A stretch of DNA of 64,000 nucleotides, taken from NCBI RefSeq assembly GCF_001874645.1, contig NZ_CP017886.1, positions 2,480,001-2,544,000 on the forward strand, in the 5' to 3' direction. The position numbers and the translations under genes are program-made. Positions within the stretch are counted from its first letter, which is position 1. Each line of letters opens with the position of its first letter. Positions 22,967 to 31,701 of this stretch are shown here, in pieces. Under the pieces are notes generated by a model. It worked only from the letters and a program-made list of their open reading frames with translations, was not told the DNA's origin and did not search any database. Origin of the DNA: Pseudomonas frederiksbergensis. GTDB taxonomy: Bacteria; Pseudomonadota; Gammaproteobacteria; Pseudomonadales; Pseudomonadaceae.

Positions 22967-23097
22967 GGTGGAACTCCTTGATTGTTGGAGCTACCACCGT
23001 CCGCGGTCAAACGAAAAGGTGGCAGCTGTACGCGGGTTGACCGACCAGGAATCAAGGAACCCGGCACACCCGAAGGTGTCCCACGCACAGCCGCCAT
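22963..23097 (-). CDS. Possible 44-residue leader ORF overlapping the DUF6124 start
   Basis: An ATG at 23097, with GAGGT eight bases upstream, opens 44 codons (MAAVRGTPSGVPGSL near the N-terminus, rich in Gly, Pro, Ser and Arg). Its TGA overlaps the ATG of the next gene as ATGA (22966-22963), the usual form of translational coupling. It covers the stem-loop at 22989-23027. It resembles no known domain. It may be a regulatory leader ORF rather than a functional protein. Confidence 0.4.
   Translation of the reverse strand: MAAVRGTPSGVPGSLIPGRSTRVQLPPFRLTADGGSSNNQGVPP
22989..23027 (-). promoter_or_regulatory. Leader stem-loop before the DUF6124-type gene
   Basis: AGCTGCCACC and GGTGGTAGCT pair over ten positions (one G-U) around a 19-base loop, ending 10 bases before the AAGGAG site. 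It lies in the leader ORF, so passing ribosomes would melt it. I believe similar leaders recur before DUF6124-type genes in Pseudomonas, from memory only. Confidence 0.5.
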
Positions 23098-23115
23098 GAC
23101 ACGATACCTCAGACG

Positions 23116-23147
23116 AAAAAAAGCGCCTGATATAGGTCTTGGGCGCT
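23116..23147 (-). terminator. Terminator-like hairpin in the DUF6124 leader
   Basis: On the minus strand AGCGCC and GGCGCT form a six-base stem around a 14-base loop, followed by seven T (counting the stem's last). It lies upstream of the leader ORF, so it would act as an attenuator if transcription starts further upstream. Stem is short. Confidence 0.45.
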
Positions 23148-23321
23148 GGTGCGCCTTGATTTACACGGACGGTCAAATCCGATTACTGAATTGGCAGCGA
23201 CGTTCAAAGGCTAGAGACGGCGCTTCCGACAGGCAACCTGAAAGGAGCGTGGGAATGTTCTGCCTTATAACGCACCGCATAAACACGGGTGTGCCCATCA
23301 TATTGACGCGACGCGCATTCT

Positions 23322-23422
23322 GGAGCTGCCGCAGGCTGCGATCTTTTGGCGGTGGCTGGTTATTCACAGGCCAAAACAGTAACAATCAAAATCAAAAAAT
23401 CGCAGCCTTCGGCAGCTCCTAC
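23322..23422. repeat. REPIN in the DUF6124-malic enzyme gap
   Basis: GGAGCTGCCGCAGGCTGCGATC at 23322-23343 faces a TTC-loop variant at 23394-23422 across about 46 bases. It lies in a 834-base stretch (23098-23931) with no convincing gene. Confidence 0.88.
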
Positions 23423-23439
23423 GAAGATCATCACCAGTA

Positions 23440-23770
23440 GCGCTCCTTCACCACTCAACAGGCCGAGCGTTAGCTCGCCTGCCGCTGTTGACCTTGACCT
23501 GCCCGCCCCTTCGGCAGGCCGAGCGCAGGTGTTCATCAGGGGGTTGGCGCGCAGCGCCGTACGGCGCAGCCGGACACATCGAGAGGAGGTCGTCGCGCAG
23601 CAGACCGTAGGCGATGCCCCCTGATGAATGCCGGAGCGAGGGGACGCCGAGCCTAGGCGAGGGGCCGGACGCTTGGGGCGAAGCGTTTTGGTTACTTTTG
23701 GCTGGGCCGGCACTCCGGCGTCTGCAAAAGTGACACGCTGTAAGAGCGGAACCCTAAGCGGCCGTTACCG
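23440..23770. repeat. Probable intergenic repetitive element with nested inverted repeats
   Basis: No coding signature is seen. GTTCATCAGGGGG (23531-23543) is inverted at 23617-23629 with one difference beyond the 12-base core, and GTTACTTTTG (23691-23700) is inverted as CAAAAGTGAC (23724-23733). The GCGAAGCGTTTTGGTTACTTTTGG-type sequence is, from memory, dispersed in fluorescens-group genomes; no transposase gene is present. Confidence 0.5.
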
Positions 23771-23880
23771 CAGAAACGGATATGTACACCTGCAAGAGAT
23801 TGGCCGGCTATCAGGCCGCCATCGCAGGCAAGCCAGCTTCCACAGTAAATCGGGGTGCGTCAGGAAATGACAGGCATAAA

Positions 23881-23910
23881 AAAACCCCGACTCACAAGAG
23901 CCGGGGCTTT
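23881..23910 (-). terminator. Intrinsic terminator after malic enzyme
   Basis: On the minus strand AAAGCCCCGG and CGGGGTTTT pair around the loop and run into seven T, 22 bases past the stop of the malic enzyme gene. Confidence 0.85.
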
Positions 23911-23931
23911 CTGTTGAAGCGCTACAACGAC

Positions 23932-25200
23932 TTAGCCGTTGAACACGTCATCCACGCTTTTCAGCGGGTAGTTCTTCGGATACGGCAGGGTAGCCACACC
24001 GGTCTCGATCGCAGCCTTGGCCACAGCATCCGAGATCAGAGTGATCAGACGCGCATCCATTGGCTTCGGAATGATGTACTCACGACCGAACTCCAGCTTG
24101 ATGCCACCGTAAGCGTCACACACTTCCTGAGGCACTGGCAGCTTGGCCAATTCACGCAGAGCGTTGGCCGCAGCCACTTTCATTTCTTCGTTGATGCGCT
24201 TGGCGCGAACGTCCAGAGCACCACGGAAGATGAACGGGAAGCCCAGTACGTTGTTCACCTGGTTCGGGTAGTCCGAACGGCCGGTCGCCATGATCACGTC
24301 GCTACGGGTGGCGTGAGCCAGTTCCGGGGAGATTTCCGGATCCGGGTTCGAGCAGGCGAACACGATCGGGTTGGCCGCCATCAGCAGCAGGTTTTCAGCG
24401 CTCAGCAGGTTCGGACCGGACAGACCCACGAACACGTCTGCGCCTTTCAGGGCGTCAGTCAGAGTGCGCTTGTCGGTCGCGTGAGCGAAGACAGCCTTGT
24501 ACTGGTTCAGGTCGTCACGCTCGGAGTGGATCACGCCGGTACGGTCAACCATGAAGATGTTTTCGATCTTGGCGCCCATGCTCACCAGCAACTTCATGCA
24601 GGAGATAGCGGCAGCGCCAGCACCCAGGCAGACGATCTTGGCTTCTGGCAAGGTTTTGCCAGCGATTTCCAGGGCGTTGATCATGCCGGCAGCCGTCACG
24701 ATCGCAGTGCCGTGCTGGTCATCGTGGAACACCGGAATGTCGCACTGTTCGATCAGAGCGCGTTCGATCTCAAAGCACTCAGGTGCCTTGATGTCTTCCA
24801 GGTTGATGCCACCGAAGGTGATGGAGATACGCTTTACGGTGTCGATGAAGGCTTGCGGGCTTTCGGAGTCGACTTCGATGTCGAACACGTCGATACCGGC
24901 GAAACGCTTGAACAGCACGCCTTTACCTTCCATCACCGGCTTGGAAGCCAATGGACCCAGGTTACCTAGGCCGAGAATCGCGGTGCCATCAGAAATGACT
25001 GCAACCAGGTTGCCCTTGCCGGTGTATTTGTAGGCCAGTTCAGGATCGCGGGCGATTTCGCGTACTGGTTCGGCTACGCCGGGGCTATAGGCCAGCGACA
25101 GATCGCGAGCGGTAGCGGTGGCCTTGGTGAGCTCGACACTCAGCTTCCCTGGACGAGGATGGGCGTGATATTCGAGAGCGGCAGTTTTCAAATCAGACAT
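23932..25200 (-). CDS. Malic enzyme (malate to pyruvate, NAD(P)-dependent)
   Basis: A 422-residue cytoplasmic enzyme that oxidatively decarboxylates malate to pyruvate. The SLAYSPGVAEP entry motif, VISDGTAILGLGNLGPLA, and the metal-binding DIKAPECFEIE and FHDDQHGTAIV segments are intact; the dinucleotide fold has VCLGAGAAAISCMKLL. It is the short form: the phosphotransacetylase-like C-terminal domain of E. coli MaeB is absent, as in P. aeruginosa PA5046. Cofactor preference is not decided. Monocistronic to judge from the terminator after it. Confidence 0.94.
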   Translation of the reverse strand: MSDLKTAALEYHAHPRPGKLSVELTKATATARDLSLAYSPGVAEPVREIARDPELAYKYTGKGNLVAVISDGTAILGLGNLGPLASKPVMEGKGVLFKRFAGIDVFDIEVDSESPQAFIDTVKRISITFGGINLEDIKAPECFEIERALIEQCDIPVFHDDQHGTAIVTAAGMINALEIAGKTLPEAKIVCLGAGAAAISCMKLLVSMGAKIENIFMVDRTGVIHSERDDLNQYKAVFAHATDKRTLTDALKGADVFVGLSGPNLLSAENLLLMAANPIVFACSNPDPEISPELAHATRSDVIMATGRSDYPNQVNNVLGFPFIFRGALDVRAKRINEEMKVAAANALRELAKLPVPQEVCDAYGGIKLEFGREYIIPKPMDARLITLISDAVAKAAIETGVATLPYPKNYPLKSVDDVFNG

Positions 25201-25381
25201 GTGGGCATTCCGCTTTTACTGTTGAACGACGGACCGCCGAGGATACTCGCGTCGCAAAGTCCCCACAAGACTGACCGGTCACCCCTGTCAAGGGCCCTGC
25301 CTTACGACTTTGGGCCAAGAGCCTCGGAACACAAGGGCTTAACTGTTCACAATCAACTTAAAAAATGTCCACAATTTATTT

Positions 25382-26185
25382 CTACGGCACTGTTTTCAGC
25401 ATGGCCGGATGAGTCAATGGTAACAACCAGCGCGCCTGGCCGGATTCCAAACCAGCGCGCCGTGAGCGATCGAGTATCCAGCCACGCGCCTCGATCTGCT
25501 TGCCATTGAGCCGCTCCAGCGCCGCCAGATCAAATTGACCGAACAGATTGGGTGCAACGCGCAATACAACCGCCCCCTGTAACTCGATCCAAACGCCACC
25601 ACGATTGCGCTGAACCTTGCTCACACGCCCGCTGAGCACGGCAAAACCCGAAGTGTTGATCTGCTCCGCTTTCAGTACAGGCGATTGCCGCCAAAGCCCC
25701 AGCCCGGCCTGCCGCGCAGTACGTTCGGCGGCCTGTTGGCAACTGACAAAATCGACGTTCGGCGCCACTGCCACCAGGTAGCCGAGGCCTTCGGCAAGCA
25801 TCTGCGCTTCGAGACTGTCACCGTTGGCGCTGTAGAGATGGGCCAGGGTACGCCCGTAACGATCCTTGCCCTCTTGACCCGCCAGCAAACCCAACCGTCC
25901 GTCGCTTGCCGCCACCAAAACTTCCAGTCGCTTGCGTGCAGCCATGGCGAAAGGTTCGTCGGAGCGACCTTTTTTGCCCAGTTCCGGGGTATTCAAGCCG
26001 ATCATGCGCACACTGCGGCCATCGTTCAGGCGCACCGTGTCGCCATCCACCACGCGCTGCACGCTGACAGCTTCCAGCTTACTGGTTGGCGCAGGACAGA
26101 GGGCCTGGGCGCTGGGGAACCAAATCGCAGACATAAAAAAGGCGCCCGCGAGGGACGCCTTTTTTAACAGCAGGGAAAAGCCCAT
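25382..26185 (-). CDS. Secreted thermonuclease-like (SNase) protein
   Basis: A 267-residue protein with a staphylococcal nuclease fold: VVDGDTVRLNDGRSVRMIGLNTPE and KDRYGRTLAHLY carry the expected Asp, Arg and Glu residues. The ATG at 26185 gives a signal peptide (KK pair, then a hydrophobic core, cleavage after AQA near residue 28), so export is likely. The C-terminal third has no recognised domain. The start is unusual: it lies in one hairpin and a strong terminator-like hairpin covers codons 7-17. An in-frame ATG at 26134 avoids both but has no ribosome site and loses the signal. Orthologue position of PA5048. Confidence 0.82.
   Translation of the reverse strand: MGFSLLLKKASLAGAFFMSAIWFPSAQALCPAPTSKLEAVSVQRVVDGDTVRLNDGRSVRMIGLNTPELGKKGRSDEPFAMAARKRLEVLVAASDGRLGLLAGQEGKDRYGRTLAHLYSANGDSLEAQMLAEGLGYLVAVAPNVDFVSCQQAAERTARQAGLGLWRQSPVLKAEQINTSGFAVLSGRVSKVQRNRGGVWIELQGAVVLRVAPNLFGQFDLAALERLNGKQIEARGWILDRSRRAGLESGQARWLLPLTHPAMLKTVP
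26135..26165. terminator. Strong terminator hairpin inside the nuclease 5' coding region
   Basis: AAAAAAGGCG and CGCCTTTTTT form a perfect ten-base stem with an inner CCC/GGG pairing and a GCGA loop. Its position, 35 bases after the rpmE stop, and the T run on the minus strand suit an rpmE terminator, but it is also read as codons of the nuclease signal peptide. Confidence 0.85.
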
Positions 26186-26195
26186 AGGGCTTTTC
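26175..26195. terminator. Second hairpin immediately after rpmE
   Basis: GAAAAGCCC and GGGCTTTTC form a perfect nine-base stem with a three-base loop, five bases after the rpmE stop. The nuclease ATG (26185-26183) lies at the loop, so the hairpin may both end rpmE transcripts and hide the next start. Confidence 0.65.
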
Positions 26196-26199
26196 AGCC

Positions 26200-26433
26200 T
26201 TACTCTGCAGCAGCAGGAGCTTTGGCTTTGCCGAAAGCACCGAAACGGTCTGCGAAGCGCTGTACACGGCCGCCAGTATCCAGAGTCTTCTGCTTACCGG
26301 TGTAGAACGGGTGGCACTCGTTGCATACGTCGATCGCCAGAGGCTTGGCCAGGTTCGAACGAGTTTCGAACTTGTTGCCACAGCTGCAGGTAACTGCGGT
26401 GATTTCGTATGTTGGATGGATATCGGCTTTCAT
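26200..26433 (-). CDS. rpmE: 50S ribosomal protein L31 (zinc form)
   Basis: A 77-residue ribosomal protein. Cys16, Cys18, Cys37 and Cys40 (CSC and CNEC) make the zinc site, so this is the zinc-binding type rather than the YkgM-type paralogue expressed in zinc limitation. [12 protein letters not shown] is the normal start, with AGGA about nine bases upstream. It is divergent from priA, the conserved Pseudomonas arrangement. Confidence 0.97.
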   Translation of the reverse strand: MKADIHPTYEITAVTCSCGNKFETRSNLAKPLAIDVCNECHPFYTGKQKTLDTGGRVQRFADRFGAFGKAKAPAAAE

Positions 26434-26463
26434 GGTGTTTTCCTCGGGCTAGCGTGCCGCCAC

Positions 26464-26479
26464 TCAACACTATTGTTGA
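26464..26479 (-). promoter_or_regulatory. Small stem-loop in the rpmE leader
   Basis: TCAACA and TGTTGA pair around a four-base loop in the 5' untranslated region of rpmE, 31 bases before its ATG. A role in L31 autoregulation is possible but only inferred from place. Confidence 0.35.
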
Positions 26480-26503
26480 ATACCGCACGTAATTAGGCCG
26501 CGG

Positions 26504-26531
26504 ATTCTACCAGACCGTTGCAATCACGCAA
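26504..26531 (-). promoter_or_regulatory. Candidate rpmE promoter
   Basis: On the minus strand TTGCGT (26531-26526) and TAGAAT (26509-26504) are 16 bases apart, about 70 bases upstream of the rpmE ATG. Both boxes are close to sigma-70 consensus. Confidence 0.5.
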
Positions 26532-26602
26532 GCTATGCCTCACTCCGACCGTCTGCTAGGCTCCGACCCTCATTTACCGTCTGCTCAATGAGATCCCCCC
26601 GC

Positions 26603-28822
26603 GTGCCCGACGCCATTTTGCGCCTCGCCCTGCCTTCGCCCTTGCGCCGCCTGTTCGACTACCGTGCCCCGGCCGGCGTCCTGCGCGCGCACTTGCACCC
26701 AGGCATGCGACTGCGGGTGCCATTCGGTCGCCGCGAGATGATCGGGATCCTGGTGGAAATCACCAGCCACAGCGAAGTCCCGGCCGACAAACTCAAACCG
26801 GCATTGGCCCTGCTCGATGCCACGCCACCGCTACCGGCAGCTTTGTTCAAGCTGTGCCTGTGGACATCCCAGTATTACCAGCACAGCCTCGGCGACACCT
26901 TGAGTTGGGCGCTGCCGGTCCTGTTGCGTCAGGGTGAACTGGCCGAAGCACGCCAGGAGCGGTTCTGGTCGATCACCCCGGGGGCCAAGCTGGATGACCC
27001 GCGCATTACCCGTGCTCCGCGTCAGCGCGAGGCCCTGGCGACGCTGGCCCAGCATCCACACGGCGTCGCCCATCAACTACTGAGCAAGTTGATGCTGAGC
27101 AAGGACAGCCTCGACCTGCTGTTGGCCAAAGAACTGGTGCAGGTGGAGATCCGTAAAAATGCGCCGAGCGAGCGTCACGAACACTGGCTGGCGCAACCGG
27201 AGCTGCCACTGAACCCGGAGCAACGCGCCGCTTACGAAGCGATTCGCGCAGGTTTCGACAGTTTCCACGCATTCCTGCTGGCCGGTGTCACCGGCAGTGG
27301 CAAGACCGAAGTCTATTTACAGCTGATCCGTGAAACCCTTGAGGCCGGCAAGCAAGCGCTGGTGCTGATCCCCGAAATCAACCTCGGACCGCAAACCCTG
27401 GCGCGCTTCGAACAGCGCTTCAATGCGCGCATCGCCCTGGTGCATTCGGCAGTCAACGACCGCGAACGCCTGGAAGCCTGGCTCGCGGCCCGGGATGGCG
27501 ACGCCGACATTATTATCGGCACCCGCTCGGCACTGTTCACGCCAATGAAAAACCCCGGACTGATCATCATCGATGAAGAGCACGACGGCTCTTATAAACA
27601 GCAGGAAGGTTTGCGCTACCACGCCCGAGACCTGGCGCTGGTGCGAGCGCGGCAGGAAAACATTCCGATTGTCCTCGGCTCGGCGACTCCATCACTGGAA
27701 AGCCTGCACAACGCCTACACCGGCCGTTACGGGCTCCTGCGCCTGAACGAGCGCGCCGGCGGGGCGAAACAGCCACGCTTCCTGCGTCTGGACGTCAAAA
27801 GTCGCCCGTTGGACAGCGGTATTTCCGGGCCGATGCAACAGGCGATCGGCCAGACACTCGCCGCCGGCCAGCAAGTATTGGTATTCCTCAACCGTCGCGG
27901 CTTTGCCCCCACCCTGCTCTGTCACGACTGCGGCTGGATGTCCGAATGCCAGCGCTGTGATGCGCGAATGACCGTACACCAACGCTCCGGCGAGCTGCGC
28001 TGCCATCATTGCGGCTACGTCGAGCGTGTCCCTCGGCACTGCCCAAAATGCGCCAAAGTCGATTTGCGACCGGTGGGCGCCGGCACCGAGCGAGCCGAAG
28101 AGCGCTTGGGGATTCTGTTCCCGGACTACCCGGTGTTGCGGGTCGACCGCGACAGCACCTCACGCAAAGACGCGATGAATCAGCTGTTCGCGACCATTCA
28201 GAAAGGTCAGCCGTGTATTCTGGTAGGCACGCAGATGCTCGCCAAAGGGCATCACTTTCCGCGGGTGACGCTGGTGTCAATTCTCGATGCCGACGGAGGA
28301 CTGTTCTCCGGCGACTTCCGCGCCAGCGAACGCATGGCCCAGTTGATCGTGCAGGTGGCGGGGCGTGCCGGTCGCGCCGAAGAGCCGGGCAAAGTGATCA
28401 TCCAGACGCATTTGGCTGACCATCCGCTGCTGGTGCAGCTGACCGAACAGGGTTATTTCGCCTTTGCCGAGCAGGCCTTGAGCGAACGTCGTTCCGCCGG
28501 GCTGCCTCCGTTCGCACACCTGGCGCTGTTGCGGGCCGAAGCGCACAAACCGGGACAAGCCGAAAGTTTCCTCGATGAAGCCTGCAGCGAGGCGGAGCGA
28601 TTACTGGCCGAACTCAACCTGACCGGCATCGAATTGCTAGGGCCAGTGCCAGCACCGATGGAGCGTCGAGCCGGACGTTATCGTGCACAACTATTATTGC
28701 AAGCCACGGCACGGGCGCCGCTGCATCGACTGTTGAGTGCCTGGTTGCTCGCGCTGGAACAGATGCCGAGCGGGCGAGCGGTGCGCTGGTCTTTGGATGT
28801 CGACCCCGTCGATTTGTATTGA
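26603..28822 (+). CDS. priA: Primosomal protein N' (replication restart helicase)
   Basis: A superfamily 2 DNA helicase that reloads the replisome at stalled forks. The N-terminal DNA-binding domain begins PDAILRLALPSPLRRL; Walker A is GVTGSGKTEVYL and the DEEH box is in IIDEEHDGSYKQ. Eight cysteines in CHDCGWMSECQRC, CHHCGY and CPKC make the two zinc sites. The GTG at 26603 gives 739 residues, the length I recall for Pseudomonas PriA; an in-frame ATG at 26588 adds five residues, and neither has a strong ribosome site. Confidence 0.96.
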   Translation: MPDAILRLALPSPLRRLFDYRAPAGVLRAHLHPGMRLRVPFGRREMIGILVEITSHSEVPADKLKPALALLDATPPLPAALFKLCLWTSQYYQHSLGDTLSWALPVLLRQGELAEARQERFWSITPGAKLDDPRITRAPRQREALATLAQHPHGVAHQLLSKLMLSKDSLDLLLAKELVQVEIRKNAPSERHEHWLAQPELPLNPEQRAAYEAIRAGFDSFHAFLLAGVTGSGKTEVYLQLIRETLEAGKQALVLIPEINLGPQTLARFEQRFNARIALVHSAVNDRERLEAWLAARDGDADIIIGTRSALFTPMKNPGLIIIDEEHDGSYKQQEGLRYHARDLALVRARQENIPIVLGSATPSLESLHNAYTGRYGLLRLNERAGGAKQPRFLRLDVKSRPLDSGISGPMQQAIGQTLAAGQQVLVFLNRRGFAPTLLCHDCGWMSECQRCDARMTVHQRSGELRCHHCGYVERVPRHCPKCAKVDLRPVGAGTERAEERLGILFPDYPVLRVDRDSTSRKDAMNQLFATIQKGQPCILVGTQMLAKGHHFPRVTLVSILDADGGLFSGDFRASERMAQLIVQVAGRAGRAEEPGKVIIQTHLADHPLLVQLTEQGYFAFAEQALSERRSAGLPPFAHLALLRAEAHKPGQAESFLDEACSEAERLLAELNLTGIELLGPVPAPMERRAGRYRAQLLLQATARAPLHRLLSAWLLALEQMPSGRAVRWSLDVDPVDLY

Positions 28823-28870
28823 AGATCAAAAGATCGTCCGAACGCGGCCCGAGCCTGCGGCAGCGCCTAC
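28823..28870. repeat. Single REP element, long variant
   Basis: AAAAGATCG is followed by an extra TCCGAACGCGGCCCGA segment before CCTGCGGCAG. A near-identical copy lies at 58798-58844 in inverse orientation. It sits directly after the priA stop. Confidence 0.8.
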
Positions 28871-29007
28871 ATAGGGAACTCGATCTTGTCACCGCATATC
28901 CATAACCTGCCTGCTATGGTTGGCAAGCCCGACTTCGCAACGGATAATGCCCAGTTTTTCCACCTGCGCATTGATGCGCCGCCGCTCTGCGGTTGAAAGA
29001 GAAGACC

Positions 29008-30744
29008 ATGAAAGACACCATTCGCCAGTTGATCCAGCAAGCCCTCACCCAACTCGTTACCGACGGTGTGTTGCCTGAAGGCCTGACGCCGGCGATTCAG
29101 GTGGAGAACTCCCGTGACAAGACTCACGGCGACTTCGCCAGCAACATCGCCATGATGCTGGCCAAACCGGCCGGCATGAAACCGCGCGATCTGGCGGAAA
29201 AAATCATCGCCGCGTTGCCGGTTGATGAAAACGTCAGCAAAACCGAAATCGCAGGTCCGGGCTTCCTCAATTTCTTCCAGAACACCCAGGCCCTGGCCTC
29301 GCGCCTGGACGCTGCGCTGGCCGATGCCCAAATCGGCGTGCGCAAGGCTGGCTCCGTGCAGCGCACCGTGGTCGACCTGTCGGCACCGAACCTGGCCAAA
29401 GAGATGCACGTGGGTCACTTGCGTTCGACCATCATCGGCGACGGCGTGGCGCGGGTGCTGGAGTTCCTCGGCGACACGGTGATCCGCCAGAACCACGTGG
29501 GCGACTGGGGCACCCAGTTCGGCATGCTGATGGCGTACCTGCAGGAAAACCCGATTACCAGTGACGAGCTGTCGGACCTGGAAAACTTCTACCGCGCCGC
29601 CAAGCAGCGCTTCGACGAATCCGAAGCGTTCGCCGACCGCGCCCGCGGACTGGTGGTCAAGCTGCAAGCCGGCGACCCGGACTGCCTGGCGCTGTGGACC
29701 AAGTTCAAAGACATCTCGTTGTCCCACTGCCAGAAAATCTACGAACAGCTGAACGTCAAACTGACCATGGCCGACGTGATGGGCGAAAGTGCCTACAACG
29801 ACGACCTGATCAACGTGGTCAACGACCTCAAGGCCAAAGGCATGCTAGTCGAGAGCAACGGCGCCCAGTGCGTGTTCCTCGACGAATTCAAGAATGCCGA
29901 CGGCGACCCGCTGCCCGTGATCATCGTCAAGGCGGACGGCGGCTACCTCTACGCCACCACCGACCTGGCAGCCGTGCGCTACCGCAGCGGCGTACTGAAA
30001 GCCGATCGTGCGCTGTACTTCGTTGACCAGCGTCAGGCCCTGCACTTCCAGCAAGTGTTCGAAGTGGCTCGCCTGGCCGGCTTCGTGACCCATCCGATGG
30101 AAATGGAGCACATGGGCTTCGGCACCATGAACGGCGCCGATGGCCGTCCGTTCAAGACCCGTGATGGCGGCACCGTAAAGCTGATCGACCTGCTGAACGA
30201 AGCCAAGGAACGCGCCTACACGCTGGTGAAGGAAAAGAACCCTACGCTTGCTGAAGCCGACCTGCGCAACATCGCCAAAGTCGTGGGCATTGGTGCGGTG
30301 AAATACGCCGACCTGTCCAAGCACCGCACCAGCGACTACAGCTTCAACTTCGACTTGATGCTGAACTTCGAAGGCAACACCGCGCCGTACCTGCTGTACG
30401 CCTACACCCGTGTGGCGGGTGTATTCCGCAAACTCGGCAAGGACTTCAGCGAAGTCGAAGGGCAGATCGTTCTCCAAGCCGCTCACGAACACGAACTGGC
30501 CGCCAAGCTGGCGCAGTTCGGTGAAGTGCTGAACAACGTGTCCGACAAGGGTACGCCACACATTCTCTGCACCTACCTGTACGACGTTGCCGGCCTGTTC
30601 TCCAGCTTCTACGAGAACTGCCCGATCCTCAGCGCCGAAACACCGGCACAAATGCAGAGCCGTTTGCGCCTCGCCGCATTGACCGGCCGCACCCTCAAGC
30701 AAGGCCTGGAACTCTTGGGTCTGGAAACTCTGGAGCGTATGTAA
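29008..30744 (+). CDS. argS: Arginyl-tRNA synthetase
   Basis: A class I synthetase of 578 residues that charges tRNA-Arg. The HIGH motif appears as HVGHLRST; the N-terminal additional domain recognises the tRNA D-loop and the C-terminal DALR anticodon-binding domain is complete (ending [10 protein letters not shown]). The ATG at 29008 has AAAGAGAAG just upstream; the in-frame TTG at 28993 would only add residues of that ribosome site. The next gene starts one base after its stop. Confidence 0.97.
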   Translation: MKDTIRQLIQQALTQLVTDGVLPEGLTPAIQVENSRDKTHGDFASNIAMMLAKPAGMKPRDLAEKIIAALPVDENVSKTEIAGPGFLNFFQNTQALASRLDAALADAQIGVRKAGSVQRTVVDLSAPNLAKEMHVGHLRSTIIGDGVARVLEFLGDTVIRQNHVGDWGTQFGMLMAYLQENPITSDELSDLENFYRAAKQRFDESEAFADRARGLVVKLQAGDPDCLALWTKFKDISLSHCQKIYEQLNVKLTMADVMGESAYNDDLINVVNDLKAKGMLVESNGAQCVFLDEFKNADGDPLPVIIVKADGGYLYATTDLAAVRYRSGVLKADRALYFVDQRQALHFQQVFEVARLAGFVTHPMEMEHMGFGTMNGADGRPFKTRDGGTVKLIDLLNEAKERAYTLVKEKNPTLAEADLRNIAKVVGIGAVKYADLSKHRTSDYSFNFDLMLNFEGNTAPYLLYAYTRVAGVFRKLGKDFSEVEGQIVLQAAHEHELAAKLAQFGEVLNNVSDKGTPHILCTYLYDVAGLFSSFYENCPILSAETPAQMQSRLRLAALTGRTLKQGLELLGLETLERM

Positions 30745-30745
30745 G

Positions 30746-31447
30746 TTGGCCGCCAAGAAAAAACCAGCACCCAAGCGTGGCGCCAGCCGTTACCAAGCTC
30801 CTGCAAAAAAGCCGATTCCGGGATGGCTGTGGATGGCCATCGGCCTGACCGTGGGCGCCTTCATCGTATTCCTGATGAAACTGGAACCGGGCAAAGGCAG
30901 CGATAGCGTCAAACGCGAAAAGGTCGAACAACAGAAAGCCACCAAGATCGCCGAGGCCAACAAGACGCCGCCAAGCCCCACGCAACCGGTGAAGCCGAAG
31001 TACGACTTCTACACCTTGCTGCCGGAATCGGAGGTCATCGTGCCACCGGATGCCGTGCCGGAGAAAACCCTGCCGACACCGCAGACCGCACCCGTTGCGC
31101 CGGTAACCCCGGCAGAAGCGGCGAAGATTGATACCGCACGTGCGCAGGCAGCCCTGAGCGGCGTCACCCCGCCGCCAGCGCCACCGGTGGCGAAAGCGGC
31201 ACCGGTGACCAAGTTCTTCCTGCAGGCCGGTTCGTTCCGCAAGCAAGCTGACGCTGACAAGGTCCGCGCACAGATCATTCTGCTCGGCCAGGCGGTTTCG
31301 GTGGAGTCCGGCACGGTAAAGGACGAAACCTGGTTCCGCGTATTGGTCGGCCCGTTCAGCAACCGCGAACAGCTGACCACCGCACAGAAGCAACTGGCTG
31401 GCAGTGGCTTCAGCAACCTGTTGTTACAACAACGCCAAAGCCGCTGA
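30746..31447 (+). CDS. SPOR-domain membrane protein (FtsN-like)
   Basis: A 233-residue bitopic inner-membrane protein: a basic cytoplasmic N-terminus (KKKPAPKRGASRYQ), one membrane helix at about 26-46 (GWLWMAIGLTVGAFIVFLM), a Pro/Ala/Lys-rich periplasmic linker, and a C-terminal SPOR domain (KFFLQAGSFRKQADADKVRA onwards) that binds septal peptidoglycan. The start is TTG, with GGAG about ten bases upstream, one base after the argS stop. Domain order fits FtsN, an activator of septal wall synthesis, but SPOR proteins are several per genome, so the name is left open. Confidence 0.88.
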   Translation: MAAKKKPAPKRGASRYQAPAKKPIPGWLWMAIGLTVGAFIVFLMKLEPGKGSDSVKREKVEQQKATKIAEANKTPPSPTQPVKPKYDFYTLLPESEVIVPPDAVPEKTLPTPQTAPVAPVTPAEAAKIDTARAQAALSGVTPPPAPPVAKAAPVTKFFLQAGSFRKQADADKVRAQIILLGQAVSVESGTVKDETWFRVLVGPFSNREQLTTAQKQLAGSGFSNLLLQQRQSR

Positions 31448-31487
31448 TCACCCGCCACCGCAGCTCCCGCAGGAGACACAAATCCCT

Positions 31488-31591
31488 GTAGGAGCTGCCG
31501 CAGGCTGCGATCTTTTGATCTTGCTCTTGATCCTCGGTCAGCCGAAATACCCTGCCCCCCCGAAAAGATCGCAGCCTTCGGCAGCTCCTAC
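31488..31591. repeat. REPIN between the SPOR gene and hslV
   Basis: Standard unit at 31488-31516 and inverted TTC-loop variant at 31562-31591, spacer about 45 bases. It lies 41 bases after the SPOR gene stop. Confidence 0.88.
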
Positions 31592-31701
31592 GCGCCTCGC
31601 ACCACTCGTCCCCCGCCGCGTCCTACAGTTGAAAAACGCCTCGCCACCCCCATATGAGTTGGCATAAGGCATTTTCGCCCCGCTGCGTGGAGACTCTTCC
31701 C

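Noticed and set aside
31448..31701. ATG at 31654 as the hslV start
   Set aside because: It would bury the catalytic Thr of HslV behind 16 extra residues; the TTG at 31702 gives the active N-terminus.
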